Source of the DNA: Peltaster fructicola
Taxonomy: Eukaryota > Ascomycota > Dothideomycetes
Direction of reading: 5' to 3'
NCBI GenBank assembly: GCA_001592805.2
Contig: CP051139.1
Location: forward strand, 3,224,001 to 3,288,000
DNA length: 64,000 nt
In this document: positions 20,570-29,637 of the stretch, piece after piece
How the letters are laid out: each line of letters opens with the position of its first letter
How positions within the stretch are numbered: position 1 is the first letter of the stretch
Position numbers and translations under genes: made by a program
Notes under the pieces: generated by a model
What the model was told of the DNA's origin: nothing
Database searches by the model: none
What the model saw: only the letters and a program-made list of their open reading frames with translations

Positions 20570-22009
20570 ATGCCCTTCTCAAAGTCGACTCGCATTTCTA
20601 TCCTTCTCGCCATCGACACAGTCTTCTTCCTCATCGAGCTCATCACTGGCTATGCCGTCCACTCCCTCGCTCTCGTCGCCGACGCGTTCCACATGCTCAA
20701 CGATGTCTTGTCATTATGTGTTGGTTTATGGGCTGTAAGAGTGGCCAATTCTCGCTCGAACGAGAAGCAATATACATACGGATGGCAGCGCGCCGAGACA
20801 CTTGGTGCTCTGTTGAATGGAGTCTTTTTGGTGGCGCTATGCGTGTCCATCTTCTTGGAGGCGATCCAGCGATTCGTCGAGCCGCAGGAAGTCACACAAC
20901 CGAAACTCATCCTGATTGTCGGATGTCTCGGATTGGCATCCAATCTACTCGGTCTCCTCCTCTTCCACGACCATAGCCATGGTCCTGGTGGTCACAGCCA
21001 TTCACATGGGGATGCCGTCTCGAACGCGGAAGAAGGTCATTCTCATGAGCACAACCACGACCATGACCACGCCACTGAGGAGGCAGGAACTAGACACAGC
21101 AGACGGTACTCCAACATCCAGGATATGCCCGTCCAACCTTCATACATCCGCCAGAGCATCATTGCTGCCAGCACAATGCACGACGACGACGAGGATGACA
21201 CCCACGAGCATGAGACCGACGAGCCTCTGCTCTCGCAAAATGGCCACGCACACTACGGCTCGACGAAGCGCAAGTCTCTCGACCACGCTCAACACATACA
21301 TAAGAAGCCAAAAGAGGAATCGAGTGGCGGACATGGACATTCACACGGCGATCTGAACATGCGCGGCGTCTTCTTGCATGTCCTTGGCGATGCTCTTGGC
21401 AACATTGGTGTCATAGGTACTGCGCTGTTCATCTGGCTGACCGATTTCTCCTGGCGCTTCTATGCCGATCCTCTGATCTCACTTGTCATCACCGCTATCA
21501 TCCTGGCTTCCGCAATCCCACTATGTAAGGCAGCTTCTCGAATCCTGCTTCAGGCTGTGCCAGCTGGTATCAATATCGACGACATTCGTGCTGACATCGA
21601 GACTCTCCCCGGTATCTACAGCTGTCACCACATCCACGTTTGGCAGCTCAGCGACACAAAGCTCATCGCCAGTCTGCACATCCGTGTCGCCATGGACTTT
21701 AAGAATGAGGACGCTGCTCGATACATGGATCTTGCACGAGAAGTGCGAAAGTGCCTGCACGGCTATGGCATTCACAGTGTCACCATGCAGCCAGAGTTCT
21801 GCTTGGACCAGGAGCATGATCATAGCCAAACACCTACCGCGCACGACGAGCAAGGTCCTAGCAGGACTGGCAGCAAGGCAGGTAGTGTTTGCGAGAATCA
21901 GGCGTGTCTGCTCGAGTGCGATGAGAACTGCGGCCCAGGCAATGCTTGCTGTACACCGGCAAACGCTGAGCCTGACGCACATGATCATGATCACGATCAC
22001 TCTCATTGA
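20570..22009 (+). CDS. ZRC1: CDF zinc transporter (Zrc1/Cot1 type)
   Basis: A 479-residue cation diffusion facilitator that exchanges Zn2+ (or Co2+) for protons, usually into the vacuole. The family's paired metal sites are visible: HMLNDVLSL in helix 2 (VADAFHMLND) and HVLGDALGNIGV in helix 5. The loop between helices 4 and 5 is long (about 140 residues) and full of His clusters (HDHSHGPGGHSHSHGD, HEHNHDHDHATEE, GGHGHSHGD), a hallmark of Zrc1/Cot1. The C-terminal cytosolic domain (INIDDIRADIETLPGI, CHHIHVWQLSD) is intact. The tail has a Cys-rich cluster (CENQACLLECDENC, then ACC) and ends HDHDHDHSH, a likely metal-binding extension. The frame is uninterrupted and the start is the first ATG. 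Confidence 0.94.
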   Translation: MPFSKSTRISILLAIDTVFFLIELITGYAVHSLALVADAFHMLNDVLSLCVGLWAVRVANSRSNEKQYTYGWQRAETLGALLNGVFLVALCVSIFLEAIQRFVEPQEVTQPKLILIVGCLGLASNLLGLLLFHDHSHGPGGHSHSHGDAVSNAEEGHSHEHNHDHDHATEEAGTRHSRRYSNIQDMPVQPSYIRQSIIAASTMHDDDEDDTHEHETDEPLLSQNGHAHYGSTKRKSLDHAQHIHKKPKEESSGGHGHSHGDLNMRGVFLHVLGDALGNIGVIGTALFIWLTDFSWRFYADPLISLVITAIILASAIPLCKAASRILLQAVPAGINIDDIRADIETLPGIYSCHHIHVWQLSDTKLIASLHIRVAMDFKNEDAARYMDLAREVRKCLHGYGIHSVTMQPEFCLDQEHDHSQTPTAHDEQGPSRTGSKAGSVCENQACLLECDENCGPGNACCTPANAEPDAHDHDHDHSH

Positions 22010-22321
22010 TCCTCTATGGAATGCTCGATCGACCCAAATCAGTAAATCGGGAAAAACACCGCTACTAATTCATTCTGTACTTACTCAGATCATAATCAAA
22101 TATAGCAGTCATCCAGAAGTTTAGCTTCGTTCCAACTGTGCCGACGACAAGATATGAGTAGAACACCAGTAGGAGTAATCACGCAACCTACGTGAGGCCC
22201 CATCGATCGATATGCAGGTCATGTTGGCATAATGCTTCATGCTATACATGTAGCTCCCTGGCTTCAGTTCTGGCTGTAGGAGCATGAATGGCCACAAGCC
22301 GTGCTTGGTTATACGCTGCTG
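22010..22321. other. CDF/GNAT convergent 3' region
   Basis: 312 bp between converging genes. No coding frame or repeat seen; presumably both 3' UTRs. Confidence 0.45.
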
Positions 22322-22969
22322 TCATACCGGAGGTCGCACTATCGATCTCTCGGTGATTGTTCCAGGCTCTCTCAAGTCCTTGTAAAAGAATACCTCATCA
22401 CGCAATTTACCGTCCTTCGGCGAGAAACCATAGTTCGGAATAATGCCATACTGTGTGTAGCCAAGCTTTGGATACACATACTCTGCTCCGCTGCCTATCG
22501 TAGTATCCAGCATCTTGACGGTCAGCACGCACGATCTACAAGAAAGTGACAATCGACTGACCACGAGCCATCTATCTCTCGACTTTGCCTCCTGTTCGAG
22601 CTTGGTGAGCAATGATCGTGCAATGCCTCTGTGTCGGTACTTCGGCGACACAAAGAGTGACTGTACTCCCGATCTGAAAGGCCCTGTCTCACTGGCCGGC
22701 ATGTACAGACTGACAACTCCAATGACTTCATCATCCTTTTCCTCATGGATCGAGTGATTGACACACTGGATGAAGATCAGACGACGACCTTGTCTTGCCT
22801 CCTCGAAGAAACCACTCCAGTGCCGCATCGTCTTAGAAAGCTCGAGTGGTGGCAGCAATGTTGCCAACGTGAAGTCCTCCGTTATGCACGCTTCATGGAT
22901 CTGAGCGATGTCACGCAGCAGAGCCCTGTCCTTGTCCACGTCGATCAGACGTACTGGTTGAAATGCCAT
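22322..22969 (-). CDS. GNAT-family N-acetyltransferase
   Basis: A 199-residue acetyl-CoA-dependent acetyltransferase from exons 22562-22969 and 22322-22513. The acetyl-CoA binding loop is YRHRGIARSLL (GNAT motif A, R/Q-x-x-G-x-A type) after LFVSPK. Motif B follows the intron as MLDTTIGSGAEYVYPKLGYTQYG, where the LDT and YxKLGY pattern fits small-molecule or antibiotic-type fungal GNATs. The tail (PKDGKLRDEVFFYKDL) is also typical. The 48-nt intron (22514-22561) is in frame and has no stop; the branch site GCTGAC and ...CAAG acceptor support splicing. The substrate is unknown. Confidence 0.85.
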   Translation of the reverse strand: MAFQPVRLIDVDKDRALLRDIAQIHEACITEDFTLATLLPPLELSKTMRHWSGFFEEARQGRRLIFIQCVNHSIHEEKDDEVIGVVSLYMPASETGPFRSGVQSLFVSPKYRHRGIARSLLTKLEQEAKSRDRWLVVSRLSLSCRSCVLTVKMLDTTIGSGAEYVYPKLGYTQYGIIPNYGFSPKDGKLRDEVFFYKDLREPGTITERSIVRPPV

Positions 22970-23426
22970 TGAAGAAGGAAGATAGCATGACAGAAGGAAT
23001 GAAGAGCTGAGATGTAAGCTTTACCTCGCCCCATCGCGCTGGGGGTTGTCTACGTGTCATGTGACTGGTTATGAACGTCTTTGTCGCTCGTTGGCGAAAC
23101 TTGCCACACTTCTTAGATTGACATAGGATGACTACACCTTCAGCAAGCGAATGTCGAAACCGAGTGGACGGACAGGAGATTTGTAGTAAGGCAAGTCGTG
23201 CCCAAGGTTGTTGACGTGAAACACATGTGGCTTGGCGCACAGACACCGGACACGCGATCCGTTCGTTGCTGCGTCATACAACTATGTCAACACTGCCAAC
23301 TTTTCTCGCCATGGGCATGACTATTTTAAGTACGAGAAGTCTCGTGGAATAGTGCTTCTCCCACAAGGTAGGCTGACACCATACACTCGTTCACACGGGG
23401 GTCTCACCAACACGACTGTATCCAAG
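22970..23426. promoter_or_regulatory. GNAT/APP1-like divergent promoter
   Basis: A 457-bp shared upstream region with CATGTGAC-type E-box near 23057. The APP1-like frame stays open upstream to 23232 but contains no ATG there. Confidence 0.4.
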
Positions 23427-24983
23427 ATGTCACGTCTTGCTTCGTTCTCCTTGTTGTTCATCACTCTTGCCGCAGCTCACCCTACTGCTGATACACCAGC
23501 ACAAGTTGAGGCACGCGACCCTCTCATAACAGCATCGCCAGTAGGATATAGCCCTACGCGTACCTACCGCCACAGGCGTGATCTGGGCGACGACATTCAT
23601 TCCATCCTTGGCGACCTTGGCTCCGATATTCCTTCCTACGTTGCATCAGGTGTGCCAAACTTCTTCCAGGACTTCCCAACCGGTGACAAGGTCAAGAGCT
23701 CCCTAGGTCTAGACGATTCGCAACTTGCAGCACTGCCGACTCAGGTGCTCAACATTGATCAATATGCGAATTGGACAGCCTCAGGATGGAACGTTCGCTT
23801 CCACGGCAACGTCTACAAGCAACCAAACACATCGACAACCGATCTGAACAAGCTGGCAAGCGATTTCTTGCCCGGCACAGACTTCAACAATCTGACACAG
23901 AGTGAGCAAGCTCAAGCACGTAACCTGACAGCCGAGATATTTGTTGTACAGCAAGGGAATGTGGCTGTCTCGACGATACACCTGGAGCCAGCGCAAGAGC
24001 AAGGTGGTACAGGACAAACTGGCGGGGGTGGCGGGACCACAGCAACAGGCGGCACACAGGATGTGAGGCTGCCATACAACACGACTGATGAAGGCGATTT
24101 CGACGTCTTCGTGCCAATTGCTAGCAACGGATTGACAGCCGGCAATGCTACACAGAGCGTCCAGAGACTCAACACGTATGTCGGAGGAGCGACTCTGGGT
24201 AATTCTACAGCATATCTTGTCCCAGAACAAGGTCTCACGATCATCAGCGATATCGACGATATCCTGCGTGTCACGAAGATCTACGAGCCAAAGGAAGGTC
24301 TTCTCAATTCTTTTGCACGGCCATTCACATCCTGGGAGGATATGCCAACTATCTACGCAAATTGGTCCAAGTCGCTGCCAAATATGCACTTCCATTATCT
24401 CACCACTACGCCTGAGCAGATCACGCGCAACTACATGCAGTATATCTATGCCAACTATCCAGGCGGTAGCTTCGACACTCGACCACTAAACTTCAGCAAC
24501 GTCGACGAAACCCTGAGCGTTCGCAAGTTTCTCCTCGAGAAGATCTTCCAGACATTCCCAAAGCGCAAGTTCATCCTCATTGCGGACACTTCCAACAGCG
24601 ATGTCATGAAGGACTATCCACTTATGGCGACCGAGTTTCCAGGCCAGGTTCAGTGTATCTTCCTGAGAAACACAAGTGCGACGGACTCGGGCGATCGCTT
24701 TCCATACGATACATCCGGCTTCAAGGATCTCAACCAGACGAACTACATGTTCTTCGTGAACGCAGATGACCTCACTGGTCTGGACATTGCCGGTGGCCAG
24801 TGTTACAACAAGTCCGTAGCGCAGAACCTCACCTTTGGCTATCAAGGTCTTCCGATCAGCAGTACCACTTCCACCAATGCCAGTGCGACTCATGTTGCCG
24901 GTGCATCGAAGGTACATGGCTCGCAATGGTGGAGCATATGCCTCGCAGTTACAGTTGCATTACTTTTCGTGCAGGTACTGTAA
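23427..24983 (+). CDS. secreted, probably GPI-anchored APP1-domain phosphatase-like protein
   Basis: A 518-residue protein in one exon. The ATG at 23427 gives a signal peptide (MSRLASFSLLFITLAAAHP) and a likely dibasic processing site (RHRR, about residue 51). The C-terminal half is the App1 catalytic domain: ISDIDDILRVTK (D275, D277), KEGLLNSFARPF, PNMHFHYLTTTPEQ, FPKRKFILIADTSNSDVMKDYP and CIFLRNT. In yeast App1, a phosphatidate phosphatase, the HAD-like motif is DxDxT; here the fifth position is Ile. About a dozen N-x-S/T sequons and a C-terminal hydrophobic run (WSICLAVTVALLFVQVL) after small residues point to a glycosylated, GPI-anchored surface protein, whereas yeast App1 is cytosolic. 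The enzyme activity is therefore uncertain. Confidence 0.85.
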   Translation: MSRLASFSLLFITLAAAHPTADTPAQVEARDPLITASPVGYSPTRTYRHRRDLGDDIHSILGDLGSDIPSYVASGVPNFFQDFPTGDKVKSSLGLDDSQLAALPTQVLNIDQYANWTASGWNVRFHGNVYKQPNTSTTDLNKLASDFLPGTDFNNLTQSEQAQARNLTAEIFVVQQGNVAVSTIHLEPAQEQGGTGQTGGGGGTTATGGTQDVRLPYNTTDEGDFDVFVPIASNGLTAGNATQSVQRLNTYVGGATLGNSTAYLVPEQGLTIISDIDDILRVTKIYEPKEGLLNSFARPFTSWEDMPTIYANWSKSLPNMHFHYLTTTPEQITRNYMQYIYANYPGGSFDTRPLNFSNVDETLSVRKFLLEKIFQTFPKRKFILIADTSNSDVMKDYPLMATEFPGQVQCIFLRNTSATDSGDRFPYDTSGFKDLNQTNYMFFVNADDLTGLDIAGGQCYNKSVAQNLTFGYQGLPISSTTSTNASATHVAGASKVHGSQWWSICLAVTVALLFVQVL

Positions 24984-25497
24984 TGTAATGAAGCAATCCT
25001 CGCATAGATGTACGCTGGATCCAGCGACAATTAAGACCATTGATGTCTTTCAGAAGAAGAAGAGACGCCTGGCCACGATCCTGCATGTCGCTATCTCCTT
25101 GTCGTCCCGGAATCGGCACACCTGGAGGACTTCGGCTTCGAAGCGCACAATTGGTATCGCCGCCCTCTTCGGGTTCATCCAGGATACGCACGGCGGATAT
25201 CAGATGCAGCAGCTTGCAACTATGCAAGGACGAAAGAGCACTTCGCGAGCTCGCCCTCACTGTCCGGGTCTGTTAACAGTATCAGCTCGGAATGCTAATT
25301 GAGCTATGCGTTGTGTACACGACGACCACCATGACCATCTTGCCCTTCCGAGTAGCATCAGTAAATACTGTATACTATACTATGACACATCTGAAACAGT
25401 CTGTGAAGAAGAGTATGCTGGCACAGCGTTCTGCTCTGCAGGACTGCTCTATGTTCAATTAAAAGCGTTATATGGGTATATCTGCTGTCGTGGCTGT
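24984..25497. other. APP1-like/lectin convergent 3' region
   Basis: 514 bp between converging genes. It holds no supported coding frame and no repeat that I can see. Confidence 0.45.
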
Positions 25498-26982
25498 TCA
25501 GTCAACACCACCGCTGCTCTGGACTGAACCGCTAGAGTTTGTGACAATGTAGGAGACATTCGCTGAGCCAGAAGGCCTGTACTGTAATATTGTGTTCTGG
25601 CCAGTGCCACTTCCTTGGTAGATAGCGGCCAACTTCGACTTGGCTGGCACATCGGAAAACGTGGTGTAGCTCGAGATCGACTGGTAGCTGTTGTAAGTTG
25701 CACGGACAGTAGTGCCGTTCTGTAGTGTCCAGAATACGTAGTCTGTGTTGGATCCGTCTGTTGTAGCTGCCATGCTTGATGCACTGCTCAACGCACTATA
25801 CGGTGCCACTGGCAACGAGCCTACTCAAGTCAGCATTCGGGCTTTTGAGACGACTTAGCACATACCGTTGATCCAGCGTGGATTTGTTGTTGTCGTGAAG
25901 TCGTAGTACATCTGGTTTGGGGTGTTCACGCCCTTGTAGTTGAAGTACAGACGGCCAAGATCATTACTCATCGTGCACGCAAAGCCCGTGGTCAAGTCGA
26001 CGTTGGCCCAGGCTGTGTCAATATCGAACTGATGTACCGAGCCGGTAAGTTCGTAACCGACTTCCTGCAGCCATCCAGTCTTCGCCGAGCCTAGAGTGAA
26101 TCAGTCCCATCTTCTGTCTTATTGCAGCCACTCTTACCAAAGTACATCCTTATACGGCGTGATGGATCAGCACAGACGGCAACTGTGCTGCTGTTCAAGT
26201 CAACCTTCTCCTTCCCACTGATAACATTCAGTGGTGTAGTCCAGCCGCCCTGATCTGTGGTATTGACGACATTCAGGCCGCCATTCGCATCGGGAAACAC
26301 AAGCAATCGCTAGAAGTAATTAGTGGAAAGTATCATAACGATACTCTGGACATACGTATGTGATGCCGTTCGTGTTGTAGGTCGTAGCAGCCAGTGGCAT
26401 GCCACTGCCAAGCTTAGAAATAGCAATTGTGGCACTTCCATAATCCCAGCCACCGGATTGCGTGTAGGGTATCTCCACAACACTGCCATTTGCAAGCTGC
26501 TGGTATGCATATTGTTTTGTGTTTGGCTCCCCGACGGTCATAGCGAGAGCGGTGTTCGAACTTGCTGAGAAGGGAGCATGAGCAGTCGATGAGGAAGACG
26601 GTGCTGAACTCGTAGAGCTAGACGACGATGATGATGAATCCGATGAGGAGGACGAGCTCTTTCGACTTCCTACGACACCACCGACTACCGCTCCGATTAT
26701 GACCAAGAGCACAACCACGCCAATGATGGCCCACAGCGTCCATCGCCGCCTCTTACGCTGTGGAACCTGTGCTTGCTCGGTGGGGATGAATGCTCTGGAC
26801 TCGGAGTATGCTGGTGGTATCGCATGGCTGTCGTACTTGGCGTCAGCAGTGTGTTCAACCACTGCTTCTGGCAGATCGGTGTAATGTCCCGTCTCGAGGC
26901 CACCTTCGGGCACAACTTCTGGAGCATTCTCGCCGTGGTGCATTGGCACCACCTCTGGTGCTGCAGAGGACTTGCTGTCCAT
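25498..26982 (-). CDS. membrane-anchored fucose-lectin-like beta-propeller protein
   Basis: A 448-residue type II membrane protein from exons 26356-26982, 26138-26309, 25866-26090 and 25498-25820; all introns are 45-47 nt and each junction keeps the frame. The cytosolic part has two EVVP motifs and ends QRKRRR. One transmembrane helix follows (residues 81-105, WTLWAIIGVVVLLVI then GGVVGS), then a Ser-rich stalk. The outer domain shows repeated blades with patterns such as GGWDYGSATIAISKLGSGMPLAA, RIRMYFGSAKTGWLQEV, GRLYFNYKG and KLAAIYQGSG. These resemble the six-bladed fungal fucose-specific lectin fold. N-glycosylation sites are frequent. Sugar binding is inferred from fold periodicity, not shown. 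Confidence 0.68.
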
Positions 26983-27732
26983 GTCCGTTATTGAGCACAG
27001 CAAGAGCGCAAGGAAGAGAATCAAGTGAAGACGTTGCGACGATAGGGAACGGGATGAGTAAGACAGGAGATATGACAGCCCGTGCTCTCTCAGACATCAA
27101 CGTAGCCAGACTAGACTGATAGCCTCGACCTTGGGGCCATCTGCGAGATGCAGGTGAGCCCGGCCAATTGGACGATCATGCATTTTTTGAACAATAGAGC
27201 AAGAGAAATAGGAAAAGATGCGAAGACTACCTCAGCCGCAGCAGCAAGAATAGCAGAGCAAGTCGACGGACAGACCAACGACCATTGGTGTTGCTAGCAT
27301 AGCACTGCTGATATGAGAGGTTCGCTTGCCACGCGGTCGATTAGCTTGGTGAACGGCGCGCAGTCCGTCTCTTTTGATGCTGAGGCTTCTTACCCATAAA
27401 GGTCAACGCTCGGGCAGTGCAATGGAGAAGGGCTTTTGTGAAGCTCGTAGTTTCTGTCACGTGATACTGGCCGATGCTCGCCGCGATCGGTCTCTTCGCA
27501 ACGGCGATAGGAGTTGTCAGCAATGTCGCATTGCATCCGTCAGCCGGCTGCGACACCGTCCTGAGCTGCTTCATGGCCTCTTTACGGCAGACGGACGGCG
27601 ATATGCTCTCAAGTGCTGCATCGTAGCTCATGCGAGACCAGGTATAAAGGTAACGACGTGCAGCGATCATTAAACATATCTCCATCACTACCACTTTCTC
27701 ATTCTATATTTCCAACACATCACTCCTTCATC
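26983..27732. promoter_or_regulatory. lectin/DLH divergent promoter with TCACGTGA and TATA box
   Basis: A 750-bp shared upstream region. A perfect TCACGTGA palindrome (bHLH E-box core CACGTG) lies at 27457-27464. A TATAAAG box at 27643-27649 sits 84 bp upstream of the dienelactone hydrolase ATG and fits its core promoter. Confidence 0.5.
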
Positions 27733-28517
27733 ATGTCTAGCTATAGCAAAGCGTGCTGCACTCTGCCACCTGCGCAAGCAGGAGACTACACGTCAAAAGG
27801 CAGCTACGAGACGATCGGAGGCCTCAAGACATACGTGACTGGAGACAAGAATGTCTCAAAGGCAATCTTCTGGATGGCTGACGTCTTTGGCTTCTCATCG
27901 CCAACACTCCAAGGCGCAGACATCATTGCATCTGCTGGATACCTAGTCGTCATTCCCGATCTTCTCCAGGGAAATTATGCCAAGGCAGCATGGTTCGCAG
28001 ACACAATGTCCGACTCAGAGCAGCAAGAAAAGGGCAAGTTCTATGGATACATCCGAGATTGGCCTTCACGGTTGCAGACTGTGGAGACCTCGTTGGCCGG
28101 GTTGAAGGCCGAGTACAAGGGTGTACAGAAATGGGGCAGTATTGGATGTGAGTACAAAGACATCTTTATCGAGCATGGCTAATGAGAACAGTCTGTTGGG
28201 GAGGAAAGGTCGCAGCTCTCACGAGTGGTGAAAACGCAAAGTGGGCAGTCAGCATAGAGTCCAGCCCTGCCATGGTAGACCCAAAGGATGCTGAGAAGAT
28301 TGTTATCCCACATATGATGCTTGCCAGCAAGGACGAGCCAGTGGCTGAGGTAAAGCAATTCAAGGAGGCATTGAAGACGCCCCATGTGGTAGAAACCTTC
28401 TCTGACCAGGTTCACGGCTTCATGAGTGCCCGAGCCGACTTCGAGAACCCTCGAACAAAGGAGGAGTTCGAGCGAGGCTACAAGATGGCTGTTGGCTTCT
28501 TCCAGGAGCACTTGTAA
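27733..28517 (+). CDS. dienelactone hydrolase family protein
   Basis: An alpha/beta hydrolase of 246 residues from exons 27733-28147 and 28192-28517 (44-nt intron). Splicing builds the nucleophile elbow SIGFCWGGK with Cys140, the hallmark of dienelactone hydrolases. The predicted catalytic Asp is in LASKDEPV and the His in DQVHGFMSARADF, both with family-typical surroundings. The N-terminus (SKACCTLPPAQAGDYTSKG) matches the common fungal AIM2-like proteins. It acts as a cytosolic hydrolase on small cyclic esters or related substrates; the physiological substrate is unknown. Confidence 0.9.
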
Positions 28518-28860
28518 GCCCCTCTCGTGGCTACACAACGGCCAACATACAATCTTTGCTGGAATGACAGCATGAAGCTCACAGGCTGATTGGATCTCTG
28601 AGACATCCCAGATAGTGCCAAGCAGATCATAAGCTCTTGCCAAGAGACATGAAACATCTTCATCTACCGTCATGCTCATCAAGTTCTACATAGAAGCTGG
28701 AGTCGTGCAAGTCGACACTGTCCGCCCACCAACACTCGTAACACTTCCTGATACACTCTTTTCGATCAGCATCAATCAACGCTCAGGAAGAGCCAGTGCG
28801 AAATGATGTCTCTGGTATAGGGTTGTTCCTTGCGCACTAAAACCATGCTCAGTCGCAAGT
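28518..28860. other. intergenic: DLH 3' region
   Basis: 343 bp between the dienelactone hydrolase stop and the first recognisable part of the ferredoxin-reductase relic. No coding signal seen. Confidence 0.4.
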
Positions 28861-29478
28861 CATTGCTTACCCAGCTTAGGGTTCAAGACGAGCTGGGTGG
28901 ACTACATGCTTCACTTCATACGAGTCGGTGTGAACATCTCTCTACTGAACAGCTTCGTCGCTGCCACAAGCAGATATGAACTATGGCGGTCGCCGATCAC
29001 AAGCACCACGTATGTCTACGGACATTCGGTTATTCGGTTGATCTGTAAAGCACGTCTCACGCCGACTCTTGACGCACGACTTGTGCCGCGAAGTTGCGTT
29101 ACTGATGCATGCTTGCAAGAAACGTGCTGGAGAACTTGGATAACCCGAACATCTACTACACTTCGATAGCTTCGACTCTGCTGCTGGCAGCCCTCGAGGC
29201 GATCCATTCGATGTTGAGGTGACGGAAGAAGAGACTGGTCGGCATTAGAAGCTGGACGTTCCTGCTGACAAGTCCCTTTGCAAGTCCTCGAAAATGCTGG
29301 CCTCGACATGACCTACTTCTGCGAGGCTGGAGCTTGCGGTGCGTGTAAGGTGGGCTACAAGGGCAAGATCTGTGACAATGGACCAGTATTACTGGAGAGC
29401 GAGGAGAGCGAGCAGGCTACGGAAATGTTGAGCTGCGTCGATCGTGGTATAGGCACTCTCAAACCCGAACTCGATTAG
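28861..29478 (+). pseudogene. relic of a PDR-type reductase with C-terminal 2Fe-2S ferredoxin domain
   Basis: The best-kept part is the plant-type ferredoxin domain at the 3' end (29281-29478): QVLENAGLDMTYFCEAGACGACKV with the C-x4-C-x2-C iron-sulfur signature and the fourth Cys in MLSCVDRG. Just upstream, in another frame, PRGDPFDVEVTEEETG and KLDVPADKSL match the expected start of the same domain, but an in-frame TAG (at about 29254) and a frame shift near 29278 separate them. Farther left, VQDELGGLHASLH and a shifted FIRVGVNISLLNSFVAATSRYELW resemble the FAD-domain region of phthalate-dioxygenase-reductase/vanillate-demethylase reductases. No intact start or NAD domain exists. I read it as a dead host gene; short size and multiple breaks make a functional product unlikely. 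Confidence 0.72.
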
Positions 29479-29637
29479 GTAGTGGTAATGTCGTGTTGGA
29501 TATCTATGCACATCTTGTGTATTGTGACAACTTGTAGCAGTGTCTTCGCTCCAATGTAGTGGCGCAATCATCTCGTCTTTGCATTTCCTGAGCTATACCC
29601 AGAATTCATCATGTTTCCATTGTTATACACCTTCTCT

